Shown here piece after piece: positions 7,754 to 15,641 of a stretch of 56,658 nt of DNA. The DNA comes from a bacterium BMS3Bbin05. Its GTDB lineage: Bacteria > Nitrospirota > Thermodesulfovibrionia > Thermodesulfovibrionales > BMS3Bbin05. Positions within the stretch are counted from its first letter, which is position 1; each line of letters begins with the position of its first letter. The notes beneath the pieces were generated by a model that searched no databases, had not been told where the DNA came from, and saw only the letters and a program-made list of their open reading frames with translations. The position numbers were made by a program, and so were the translations under genes. The stretch lies in NCBI GenBank assembly GCA_002897855.1, contig BDTO01000027.1, positions 1 to 56,658 of the forward strand. Direction: 5' to 3'.

Positions 7754-8419
7754 ATGGAAAGCTCACTGGCTTTTTCTCTAAAACTGTCACTTAAGGTAGC
7801 ATCAGTTGCCACGCTGTTGGTGATGTTATTCGGAACGGGGATTGCCTACGTCCTGGCGAAGAAGAATTTCCCGGGGAAAGAGGTTATGGATATCCTGTTA
7901 ACCCTGCCGCTCGTGATGCCGCCGACGGTAACGGGTTACTATCTTATTGTCATCTTCGGCAGGAACGGCTATATCGGAAAGATAATTTATGATATGACCG
8001 GTTTCAGTCTCATGTTTACCTGGTATGCGGCTGTGCTTGCATCCTTTGTTGTCGCGTTACCCCTTATGATAAAGACTACGCGGGCGGCGATCGAGTCAGT
8101 GGATGAGAAGCTGATCAATGCGTCCTATACATTGGGCAGGTCGGAATTCGAGACCGCCCTGAAGGTAATATTCCCCCTCGCAGGTAAAGGCATCATTGCG
8201 GGTGTCGTGCTCTCATTTGCGAGGGCGCTGGGAGAGTTTGGCGCCACGCTGATGCTCGCAGGGAACATGCCCGGGAGGACTGATACGATGCCGATAGCTA
8301 TCTGGTCCCTGGCGGGAGGCGGAGACTGGCCGGGGGCCAACAGGATGGTTCTGATGCTGACTTTCATGTCCGTGATATTTCTATACGTAGCAAACAGGTA
8401 CAGCAGGAGGATTATATAG
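7754..8419 (+). CDS. modB: ModB, molybdate ABC transporter permease
   Basis: A 221-residue inner-membrane permease with about five membrane segments. The ABC-permease coupling motif GRSEFETALKVIFPLAGKGIIAG (EAA loop, about residues 129-151) and SFARALGEFGATLMLAGNMPGRTDTMPIAIW are typical of ModB. Its last bases overlap the GTG start of modC, as is common in mod operons. Confidence 0.93.
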   Translation: MESSLAFSLKLSLKVASVATLLVMLFGTGIAYVLAKKNFPGKEVMDILLTLPLVMPPTVTGYYLIVIFGRNGYIGKIIYDMTGFSLMFTWYAAVLASFVVALPLMIKTTRAAIESVDEKLINASYTLGRSEFETALKVIFPLAGKGIIAGVVLSFARALGEFGATLMLAGNMPGRTDTMPIAIWSLAGGGDWPGANRMVLMLTFMSVIFLYVANRYSRRII

Positions 8420-9204
8420 TGGTGCTGTCGGTTACGCTGAAGAAGAGGGTGAAGGGCTTTGAACTGGACGTCGCATGGTCGATGGCCAACGAGTTGACGG
8501 TTCTCTTCGGGTATTCCGGGGCCGGCAAGTCAATGACACTCCAGATGATTGCAGGATTAATGCGACCCGACGAAGGTACAGTACGATGTGATGACGAAGT
8601 GTATTTTGACAATGCGGGAAAAATCATGGTGCCACCCCGGAAACGTCCCTTCGGATATGTATTCCAGGATCTTGCTCTTTTTCCCCATATGACCGTGAGA
8701 AAGAATATCATCTACGGTATAAAGGGTATGAAAAGGAATGAAAGGCGCCTGTTAACCGATAAGATAGTCGAGCGCTTTCACCTGAAAGGGCTTGCCCATA
8801 AATTGCCTTCGGAAATATCAGGCGGGCAGAAACAGCGGGTTGCCCTTGCCCGGGCACTTGCAAGGAGACCGAAACTTCTTCTTCTTGATGAGCCCTTTTC
8901 TGCGCTGGACAACACCGTACGGATCGAGATGAGATCATTACTGAAAGAGATAAGACATGAGTTCAACATACCGGTCATACTTGTTACGCATGATCTGGTC
9001 GAGGCTTACACTCTGGCCGACAGAATGATAGTCTATTACGGCGGACGGGTGGCACAGTCGGGTTCCCGTATCGAGGTCTTTCATGATCCGTGCAGCGAGG
9101 AGGTAGCGCGGCTTGTCGACATGCGGAACCATTTTGGGGGACTGGATATAATACACAGGCAATTCACGAAAGCAGTACCGTCATTCTCCGGGAATGTCAT
9201 GTGA
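8419..9204 (+). CDS. modC: ModC, molybdate ABC transporter ATPase
   Basis: This 261-residue ATPase has the Walker A loop GYSGAGKS (about residues 32-39), Q-loop, signature EISGGQKQRVALARALA (about 133-149), Walker B LLLLDEPFSALD and the switch His in LVTHD. It starts at GTG overlapping modB. It is about 90 residues shorter than E. coli ModC because the C-terminal molybdate-binding TOBE domain is missing, so feedback by cytoplasmic molybdate through that domain is not expected. The last codons overlap the possible GTG start of the next gene. Confidence 0.92.
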   Translation: MVLSVTLKKRVKGFELDVAWSMANELTVLFGYSGAGKSMTLQMIAGLMRPDEGTVRCDDEVYFDNAGKIMVPPRKRPFGYVFQDLALFPHMTVRKNIIYGIKGMKRNERRLLTDKIVERFHLKGLAHKLPSEISGGQKQRVALARALARRPKLLLLDEPFSALDNTVRIEMRSLLKEIRHEFNIPVILVTHDLVEAYTLADRMIVYYGGRVAQSGSRIEVFHDPCSEEVARLVDMRNHFGGLDIIHRQFTKAVPSFSGNVM

Positions 9205-9215
9205 GGAATGAGAGG

Positions 9216-10526
9216 ATGTTTCTCCCCGTTAAGAAATACAAACCATTGAATCCCCTTGAACTGCCCGACCGCGAATGGCCCTCGAAAACGATCCAGCATC
9301 CGCCGAGATGGTGCAGCGTGGACCTGAGGGATGGCAACCAGGCACTGGCATCGCCCATGAATGTGCAACAGAAGCTTGAATTTTTTCAGTTGCTTGTTGA
9401 GATGGGGTTCAAGGAGATCGAGGTGGGTTTCCCGGCGGCAAATGATCCGGAATTTGTCTTTGTCCGCTCTCTTATCGACAACGACATGATCCCCGATGAT
9501 GTAGCAATACAGGTGATTACCCAGTCGCGTCCAGACCTCATCGGGCGGACGTTTGAATCCATTCGGGGGGCCCGAAAGGTGATCGTCAATTTCTACGTAC
9601 CTACCTCCCCCGTTCAGCGGGAGACAGTGTTCGGAAAAACGAAGGCGGACATTGTCGGGATGGCGATGAGCGCTGCGGAGCAGATTCGCCGGGAGGCGGA
9701 ACGGATGGAAGGCAGTGACGTAATCTATCTGTTCGCACCTGAAAGCTTTTCACAGACAGAACCGGAGTTTGCTCTTGAGATCTGTCATGCTGTTATGGAT
9801 ATCCTGGAGCCGACCATTGAGAGAAAGGCAATCGTTAACCTGCCTGCCTCGGTCGAAGTGTCATCGCCGAATGTTTACGCAGACCAGATAGAATGGTTCT
9901 GCAGAAACGTGAGCTTCAGGAAGAGCCTTATTATCGGAGCGCATGTCCACAACGACAGGGGCACCGGTGTGGCGGCGACTGAACTGGCCCTCCTTGCCGG
10001 TGCTGAACGGGTGGAAGGGACGCTTTTCGGGATAGGAGAACGGGCCGGGAATGCAGATATTCTTACACTTGCGCTGAATATGTATACGCAGGGAATCGAC
10101 CCCGGACTTCGACTTAATGATCTGTCCCGGGTTACAAGTGTGTTCGGGCGCTGTACGGGATGCACAATTAATGAACGCCATCCCTATGCGGGTGAGAAGG
10201 TTTTCTCAACTTTTGCCGGGTCCCACCAGGACGCCCTGGAAAAAGGGCTGCGGACATGCCGGAGGGATGGCGGAGATGGCTGGAAAGTTCCTTATCTCCC
10301 TATAGATCCCGCCGATATCGGAAGGGCAAGTGAAACGCTTATCCGTATCAACAGTTACTCGGGGACGACGGGTGTACAATTTGTTATTGAACAGGCATCC
10401 GGGAGGGTGCTGGACAGGGAAGATGCCCGGTTGTTCTCGAAACGTATTAAAGAAATTGCCGGACAAAGAGGATGTGAGTTGTCACCCGGCCAGGTGGTGG
10501 AATTCTTTCACACGGAATCCGGTTAA
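9216..10526 (+). CDS. LeuA2-like acyltransferase, probable homocitrate synthase
   Basis: This 436-residue enzyme resembles class II 2-isopropylmalate synthase: KYKPLNPLELPDREWPSKTI, then WCSVDLRDGNQALASPMN with the catalytic Arg-Asp, KEIEVGFPAANDPEF, and the metal-binding HVHNDRGTGVAATELALLAG plus GERAGNADI. Family members are 550-600 residues with a C-terminal leucine-sensing domain; this one stops after the catalytic and linker domains. Its position at the end of the nifB-mod operon, and the absence of other leucine genes, suggest it makes homocitrate from 2-oxoglutarate and acetyl-CoA, the NifV role. The start chosen is ATG 9216, with GAGG 9 bases upstream; GTG 9201 is possible. The fold is sure, the substrate inferred. 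Confidence 0.8.
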   Translation: MFLPVKKYKPLNPLELPDREWPSKTIQHPPRWCSVDLRDGNQALASPMNVQQKLEFFQLLVEMGFKEIEVGFPAANDPEFVFVRSLIDNDMIPDDVAIQVITQSRPDLIGRTFESIRGARKVIVNFYVPTSPVQRETVFGKTKADIVGMAMSAAEQIRREAERMEGSDVIYLFAPESFSQTEPEFALEICHAVMDILEPTIERKAIVNLPASVEVSSPNVYADQIEWFCRNVSFRKSLIIGAHVHNDRGTGVAATELALLAGAERVEGTLFGIGERAGNADILTLALNMYTQGIDPGLRLNDLSRVTSVFGRCTGCTINERHPYAGEKVFSTFAGSHQDALEKGLRTCRRDGGDGWKVPYLPIDPADIGRASETLIRINSYSGTTGVQFVIEQASGRVLDREDARLFSKRIKEIAGQRGCELSPGQVVEFFHTESG

Positions 10527-10563
10527 TACGGATACCCCGGAAGACGACAGGGGCGCCATATCA

Positions 10564-10575
10564 TACAATATTGTA
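10564..10575. promoter_or_regulatory. TACAANNTTGTA palindrome upstream of the Fis-like gene
   Basis: TACAATATTGTA shares the ACAAnnTTGT core with the sites before nifB, amt2 and amt3. It is centred about 71 bases before the GG of the sigma-54 promoter at 10639. A half site (ATACAATTATGT) follows at once. Confidence 0.6.
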
Positions 10576-10638
10576 GCATAATACAATTATGTTGTTTTAG
10601 CGCAATATAAAATTCTTATATTTCAATAAGTTACAAGC

Positions 10639-10654
10639 TGGCATGATATTAGCT
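10639..10654 (+). promoter_or_regulatory. Sigma-54 promoter of the Fis-like gene
   Basis: TGGCATGATATTAGCT has correctly spaced GG and GC (12 bases) with T for C in the -24 element and TAGCT for TTGCT at -12. The start site near 10665 leaves a leader of about 14 bases before the ATG at 10679. Confidence 0.75.
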
Positions 10655-10678
10655 TTATATATGTTCAAGTGAGCGAAT

Positions 10679-10849
10679 ATGGCTACTTTGAAAGACAAAA
10701 TCGAAGGGATTGAGAGAGAGGAAATAAGGCAAGCCATGCAGGAATGCAACTGGGTAATGGCAAGGGCGGCCAGAAAACTCGGGATAACCGAGAGGATGAT
10801 CGGGTACAAGGTCAAAAAATATGGAATACGAAAGGAGGCGAGAAGGTGA
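10679..10849 (+). CDS. Free-standing NifA-type Fis DNA-binding domain protein
   Basis: A 56-residue protein made almost only of a Fis-type helix-turn-helix: IEREEIRQAMQECNWVMARA, then RKLGITERMIGYKVKKYGI. This closely resembles the C-terminal domain of NifA-type sigma-54 activators (the ERMIGYKVKKYGI recognition helix is characteristic), but no AAA+ or GAF domain is attached. It begins 14 bases after the predicted transcription start. It may bind the CTACAAnnTTGTAG sites and compete with or assist a full-length NifA, or be an independent regulator. No larger frame continues upstream: an in-frame TGA lies at 10670. Confidence 0.8.
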   Translation: MATLKDKIEGIEREEIRQAMQECNWVMARAARKLGITERMIGYKVKKYGIRKEARR

Positions 10850-11104
10850 TGACGGGCAATATTATTCATGAACCGGGTGACATGCGAACACCGGAGATGG
10901 CTTAAATCCGCATATACTCTTGTGGTTGAAAAAGAAAGGCCGGATCGCATGGAAACACGTAATGATAGAAAAAGACCTGATAACCGGCGGGCCGGATATG
11001 CGGATTTTCACCACATCCGCTGTTCGCAGCAATAGTTTATGAACTGCCGGTGATTAGATTAGAAGTACGAATCCCAAGAAGTTACAAAAAAAGGAGGAAG
11101 TAAA
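10850..11104. other. Non-coding spacer with dispersed repeat
   Basis: The spacer holds a second copy of the GCGGATTTT..ATCCGC repeat (about 10999-11055), matching that before the ferredoxin gene. An 18-codon frame starts at 10849 overlapping the Fis-like stop, but it is too short to call. AAAAGGAGGAAG serves as ribosome site for the next gene. Confidence 0.6.
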
Positions 11105-11851
11105 ATGAAGAAGTTCAGGATGACACTTTTAATGATTATTCTGGTAATGGGTTTGTCCGTGACCAACCTGTATGCTGACAAGGTTGCAACTTCGGGCAGT
11201 GCATCAGTCGATATAATGAGCAATTATGTATGGAGAGGTATCAAGCTGAGCAACAGTTATGTCGTCCAGCCGTCGGTAGGTATAACATACGGTGGCTTCG
11301 GCGCCAATCTGTGGTCTAACTGGGATAGTGACTTCAATAATAATGCCGAATTGACGGAAACGGATCTGACCCTGGACTATTCGTATTCCATAGACAGGCT
11401 GAGCCTTGATGCGGGTTACATATACTACGGTCTCGAGGGAGCGTCCGATACTCAGGAGATTTATGTTTCGGCCGGTTATGATGTATTGCTCAGTCCCTCT
11501 CTGACACTGTATTACGATTATGACGAAGGCAAGGGCGCATTTGCAGTCGCATCTGTCGGCCATACCCTGGAGTTCGGAAAAATTGCATTGAATCTCGGCG
11601 CATCCGCCAGTTACAACTTCAATAATCTGGTGATGGGCACAGACGCGAGTGGCAATGACTTCAGTAACTTCTATAATGGTGAAATATCTGCGTCTGCGAG
11701 TATTCCTCTAAATGATGCGATCTCTGTTGAACCAAAGATAGCATACTCTTTCCCTCTCAGCAATGTTGCAGAGAATGCCATCAAGGCGATGAGTGACGAT
11801 GGCGACAGTAATATTATTTACGGTGGAGTTAATCTCTCTCTCAGTTTCTAA
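11105..11851 (+). CDS. TorF-family outer-membrane protein
   Basis: A 248-residue beta-barrel protein with a signal peptide (KKFRMTLLMIILVMGLSVTNLYA, cleavage near residue 24). The motif SASVDIMSNYVWRGIKLSNS is the hallmark of the conserved TorF/gcw_chp family, followed by alternating hydrophobic strands (LSLDAGYIYYGLEG, LTLYYDYDEGKGAFAV) and a C-terminal strand ending in Phe (GVNLSLSF), the usual outer-membrane insertion signal. It probably forms a channel. Members often lie near ammonium transporter genes, as here before amt1, which suggests a role in nitrogen uptake; that is inference. Confidence 0.85.
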   Translation: MKKFRMTLLMIILVMGLSVTNLYADKVATSGSASVDIMSNYVWRGIKLSNSYVVQPSVGITYGGFGANLWSNWDSDFNNNAELTETDLTLDYSYSIDRLSLDAGYIYYGLEGASDTQEIYVSAGYDVLLSPSLTLYYDYDEGKGAFAVASVGHTLEFGKIALNLGASASYNFNNLVMGTDASGNDFSNFYNGEISASASIPLNDAISVEPKIAYSFPLSNVAENAIKAMSDDGDSNIIYGGVNLSLSF

Positions 11852-11950
11852 AGGAGCTGAGAAAGGCCGGGATTGATTGTTGGAGATTAGGGATTTGTAA
11901 TGATTCAGCCGGTTACAAATAACTAAAACAAATGCAGAATAAGGAGAAAG

Positions 11951-13351
11951 ATGATGAAGAAATTTTTCATACTGATAATGGTTTTGATGGTATTTTCAAG
12001 TGTGTTTGCCTTTGCTGAAGAGCAGGGCATTCCTAACCCTCCAACAGGTGATACGGCTGTGCAGGCGGAAGCCGCACAGCCGGCGCCTGCGGAAAAGGCT
12101 ATTACTGCCGAAGAGGTGCAGACACATGCAAATTACGTCTGGATACTGGTTTCGGCCTTCCTTGTATTTTTCATGCAGGCCGGTTTTGCGATGGTAGAGA
12201 CGGGTTTTACAAGGGCAAAGAACGCCGTTAATATTGTAATGAAAAACCTTATGGATTTTTCCATAGGTTCGCTTGTCTACTGGGCGGTCGGATTCGGGGT
12301 CATGTTCGGGGTGACGACTACGGGCTGGTTCGGGACTTCCGGTTTCTTTTTCAGTGATTTTGCAAAGAACGGTGACCCATGGGTGTTTGCATTCTGGATG
12401 TTCCAGGTGGTATTTGCTGCTACTGCTGCCACGATCGTCTCGGGTGCCATGGCCGAACGGACGAAATTCTCCGCTTATCTTGTTTATTCCGCAGTAGTCA
12501 GCGCCATTATTTACCCTGTTTTCGGTTCATGGGCATGGGGAAGCCTTTTCCATGGCGGAGGCTGGCTGGAGAAGCTCGGGTTTATTGATTTTGCAGGCTC
12601 GACGGTTGTTCATTCTATCGGCGGCTGGGCTGCCCTTGCAGGTGCCATTGTGCTTGGGCCGCGTATCGGAAAATACGGCGCAGACGGAAAACCGAGGGCG
12701 ATTCCCGGGCATAATATACCATTGGCTTCCCTTGGTGTCTTTATCCTCTGGTTCGGTTGGTTCGGTTTTAACTCCGGAAGTACCACCGCTGCGATTACCG
12801 ATATTGCAAAGATTGCGGTGAACACAAACCTTGCAGCGGCTGCGGGTACGGTGGGTGCCCTTATAACGGCATGGATCATGTTCAAGAAACCTGATGCGAG
12901 TATGACATTGAACGGAAGCCTTGCAGGCCTTGTAGCAATAACGGCCGGTTGTAACAATGTGATGCCTGCAAGTGCGGTAATCCTCGGTTTTATAGCGGGT
13001 GTGCTTGTTGTCCTGTCTGTTGTGTTTATTGACAGAGTTCTCAAGGTGGATGACCCGGTTGGCGCCGTGTCCGTACATGGTGTATGCGGTGCATGGGGTA
13101 CACTTGCAGCCGGTCTCTTTAATGCAGAAGGGGCTACGTTGAAGATTGTTGGTGTTCAGGCCCTGGGTATTGTATCGGCTTTCGTATGGACATTTACGAT
13201 AGCGTTTATCCTCTTCAAGATTATTGAAAAGACTATGGGCCTGAGGGTATCTGCGGAAGAAGAAATCGAAGGTCTCGATATCGAAGAGCATGGGAACGTC
13301 GCATACCCCGATTTCCAGATACATCCCGGAGCAAAGGGTGCAGGGGCGTAA
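11951..13351 (+). CDS. amt: Ammonium transporter Amt (first copy)
   Basis: A 466-residue Amt/Mep/Rh transporter that brings ammonium through the inner membrane. A cleavable signal segment (KKFFILIMVLMVFSSVFAFA) is followed by an Ala/Pro/Glu-rich extension (about residues 25-55) not usual in Amt. The core shows eleven membrane segments with the twin-His positions (FAGSTVVHSIGG and SVHGVCGAWGTLAAG) and the cytosolic tail EEEIEGLDIEEHG. It differs clearly from the two later copies (MAERTKFS and PGHNIPLA versus MKFSS and PHNLPM). The PII gene starts 127 bases downstream, the classical amt-glnK pairing, so PII can block the channel. Confidence 0.95.
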   Translation: MMKKFFILIMVLMVFSSVFAFAEEQGIPNPPTGDTAVQAEAAQPAPAEKAITAEEVQTHANYVWILVSAFLVFFMQAGFAMVETGFTRAKNAVNIVMKNLMDFSIGSLVYWAVGFGVMFGVTTTGWFGTSGFFFSDFAKNGDPWVFAFWMFQVVFAATAATIVSGAMAERTKFSAYLVYSAVVSAIIYPVFGSWAWGSLFHGGGWLEKLGFIDFAGSTVVHSIGGWAALAGAIVLGPRIGKYGADGKPRAIPGHNIPLASLGVFILWFGWFGFNSGSTTAAITDIAKIAVNTNLAAAAGTVGALITAWIMFKKPDASMTLNGSLAGLVAITAGCNNVMPASAVILGFIAGVLVVLSVVFIDRVLKVDDPVGAVSVHGVCGAWGTLAAGLFNAEGATLKIVGVQALGIVSAFVWTFTIAFILFKIIEKTMGLRVSAEEEIEGLDIEEHGNVAYPDFQIHPGAKGAGA

Positions 13352-13361
13352 TATATTAAAA

Positions 13362-13816
<455 letters not shown>

Positions 13817-13835
13817 TCAAGCCGTTATTTACGCG

Positions 13836-13864
13836 GGGCCGGTGTAATGCCCGGCCCTGACTTT
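13836..13864 (+). terminator. Hairpin after the first glnK
   Basis: GGGCCGG and CCGGCCC form a 7-bp GC stem with an 8-base loop, followed by TGACTTTATT. It is likely the end of the amt-glnK transcript. Confidence 0.6.
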
Positions 13865-13875
13865 ATTATTCGGTC

Positions 13876-13906
13876 CTACAATTTTGTAGCCCAGACAAAA
13901 TTGTAG
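13876..13906. promoter_or_regulatory. Two tandem ACAAnnTTGT sites upstream of amt2
   Basis: CTACAATTTTGTAG (13876-13889) is followed after 4 bases by GACAAAATTGTAG (13894-13906). Their centres lie about 140 and 123 bases before the GG of the sigma-54 promoter of amt2. Confidence 0.7.
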
Positions 13907-13963
13907 GTATATTTTATAACTTCCTGAAAATACAACGTATTCTTTACGCCCATATTATTTAAC

Positions 13964-13975
13964 GACAAAATTGTC
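13964..13975. promoter_or_regulatory. Third ACAAnnTTGT site upstream of amt2
   Basis: GACAAAATTGTC is centred about 53 bases before the sigma-54 GG and 70 bases after the second distal site, a spacing matched at amt3 (71 bases). Confidence 0.65.
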
Positions 13976-14021
13976 ATCCCGGCTGTCCTGTAAATTCCTG
14001 AAATTTCTGCATGTTACTGCC

Positions 14022-14037
14022 TGGCACGGATCTTGAT
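14022..14037 (+). promoter_or_regulatory. Sigma-54 promoter of amt2
   Basis: TGGCACGGATCTTGAT has a perfect -24 element and TTGAT at -12 (A for C) with the right spacing. The start site near 14048 leaves a short leader with GGAGGTCTCGG before the ATG. Confidence 0.8.
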
Positions 14038-14071
14038 TGTATATTAGGCTAAAATAGTATGGAGGTCTCGG

Positions 14072-15367
14072 ATGAAAATCAATAAACTTCTTATGGTGAC
14101 AATGTTTATACTGGCGCCTGCCACGGCCTTTGCCGCGGAACCGGCCGGGATAAATGCAGGTGACACCGCCTGGATGCTTATATCAACCGCACTTGTCATG
14201 CTGATGACACCCGGACTTGCTTTTTTCTACGGTGGCATGACCAGAAGAAAGAATGTGCTGGGGACGATCATGCACAGTTTTATGCTCCTCTGCATGGTAA
14301 GTATCATCTGGGTCTTGTGGGGCTATACCCTGGCTTTCGGGCCTGACGTTGGAGGAGTAATAGGCAGCCTGGCATGGTTTGGGTTGTCAGGGGTCGGGCA
14401 GGGGCCGGCCCCTGCGGCGCCTTCCGTACCACACCTCGTATTCATGATGTTCCAGGGGATGTTCGCGGTTATAACACCTGCACTTATTACGGGTGCATTT
14501 GCTGAAAGGATGAAATTTTCCTCTTTTCTCGTGTTTTCGGCTCTCTGGGTAACATTTGTTTACGCCCCGCTTGCTCACTGGGTATGGGGCGGCGGCTGGA
14601 TAGCCACAAAACTGGGGGCTCTTGATTTTGCCGGAGGTACAGTCGTTCATATCAGTTCCGCAATAGCTGCGATTACGGCGGCTGTCATGATAGGGAAAAG
14701 AAAGGGGTATCCCAGTGAGATCATGCATCCGCACAACCTGCCGATGACGATCCTCGGAGCGGCGCTCCTCTGGTTCGGCTGGTTCGGCTTCAATGCCGGA
14801 AGTGCACTTGCATCAAATGGTCTGGCGGCCCTCGCCTTTGTTACGACAAATACTGCTGCGGGGACGGCGGCATTTACATGGGCAATGGTCGAATGGATTC
14901 ACAGGAAAAAACCGACGGCGCTGGGTGCCGTGAGTGGAGCGGTCGCCGGACTTGTTGCAATTACACCGGCAGCCGGATTTGTGAGCCCCATGTCATCTAT
15001 AGCAATCGGTGTTGGCGCAGGCTGTTTATGTTATATTGCCGTGAACCTGAAACCAAGATTGGGGTATGATGATTCACTCGATGTCCTGGGAATACATGGT
15101 GTCGGAGGGACGTGGGGAGCCCTTGCCACAGGTTTGTTTGCATCGACCGTTGCGAACCCGGCCGGAGCCAATGGTCTCTTTTACGGTAATCCTTCTTTGT
15201 TGTTGACACAGGCCTTGGCAGTGGCTGCAACATTTGTATTTGTTTTTATTATGTCTTTTGTTATCCTTAAACTTGTTGATGTTATCTTCGGCTTGCGTGT
15301 TTCGGATGAAGATGAAGAGGCCGGTCTGGATTATACCCAGCATGGGGAGAGCGGTTATACGTTCTGA
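14072..15367 (+). CDS. amt: Ammonium transporter Amt (second copy)
   Basis: A 431-residue Amt protein with signal segment (KINKLLMVTMFILAPATAFA), then DTAWMLISTALVMLMTPGLAFFYGGM, the pore-lining twin His in FAGGTVVHISSA and GIHGVGGTWGALATG, and WFGWFGFNAGSALA. Its C-terminal tail RVSDEDEEAGLDYTQHGESGY is the PII-interacting region. It is much closer to the third copy than to the first, pointing to a local duplication. It has its own sigma-54 promoter and palindromic sites, and no PII gene directly behind it. Confidence 0.95.
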   Translation: MKINKLLMVTMFILAPATAFAAEPAGINAGDTAWMLISTALVMLMTPGLAFFYGGMTRRKNVLGTIMHSFMLLCMVSIIWVLWGYTLAFGPDVGGVIGSLAWFGLSGVGQGPAPAAPSVPHLVFMMFQGMFAVITPALITGAFAERMKFSSFLVFSALWVTFVYAPLAHWVWGGGWIATKLGALDFAGGTVVHISSAIAAITAAVMIGKRKGYPSEIMHPHNLPMTILGAALLWFGWFGFNAGSALASNGLAALAFVTTNTAAGTAAFTWAMVEWIHRKKPTALGAVSGAVAGLVAITPAAGFVSPMSSIAIGVGAGCLCYIAVNLKPRLGYDDSLDVLGIHGVGGTWGALATGLFASTVANPAGANGLFYGNPSLLLTQALAVAATFVFVFIMSFVILKLVDVIFGLRVSDEDEEAGLDYTQHGESGYTF

Positions 15368-15402
15368 GACGGCGATAAATACTATAAAATAGAGACAATT
15401 TT

Positions 15403-15430
15403 GCATTTCCTACAATTTTGTAGGAAATGC
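15403..15430. promoter_or_regulatory. Extended 28-base palindrome upstream of amt3
   Basis: The core CTACAATTTTGTAG (15410-15423) is embedded in a 28-base palindrome with perfect 13-base arms (GCATTTCCTACAA and its complement). It is the most symmetric member of the site family and is centred about 134 bases before the sigma-54 GG. A half site (GACAATTTTGC) precedes it. Confidence 0.75.
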
Positions 15431-15475
15431 GCCAACCAGTTGAAATATTTATACAATATCAGTGCGCCTTCCTGA

Positions 15476-15499
15476 AATTCCTACAATTTTGTAGGAATT
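15476..15499. promoter_or_regulatory. Second extended palindrome upstream of amt3
   Basis: CTACAATTTTGTAG (15481-15494) flanked by AATTC and GAATT arms makes a 24-base palindrome. It lies 71 bases after the first and about 63 bases before the sigma-54 GG. Confidence 0.75.
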
Positions 15500-15549
15500 A
15501 TTTTTTTCGGTCCTCCCGGATAATCTTTCAAAATAGATGGTTACAGACC

Positions 15550-15565
15550 TGGCACGATTCTGGCT
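15550..15565 (+). promoter_or_regulatory. Sigma-54 promoter of amt3
   Basis: TGGCACGATTCTGGCT has a perfect -24 element, GC at -12 correctly spaced, and TGGCT instead of TTGCT. Confidence 0.78.
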
Positions 15566-15641
15566 GCTATATCAAATACTTTTATGTTCTTATCTTATTT
15601 CGGACCAGGTATAAATTATTCTATGGATATCGGGAGGATAC

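Noticed and set aside
10849-10905. An 18-codon frame overlapping the stop of the Fis-like gene, behind AAAGGAGG
   Set aside because: Too short to judge, no recognisable sequence, and the ribosome site is 11 bases away; kept only as a note.
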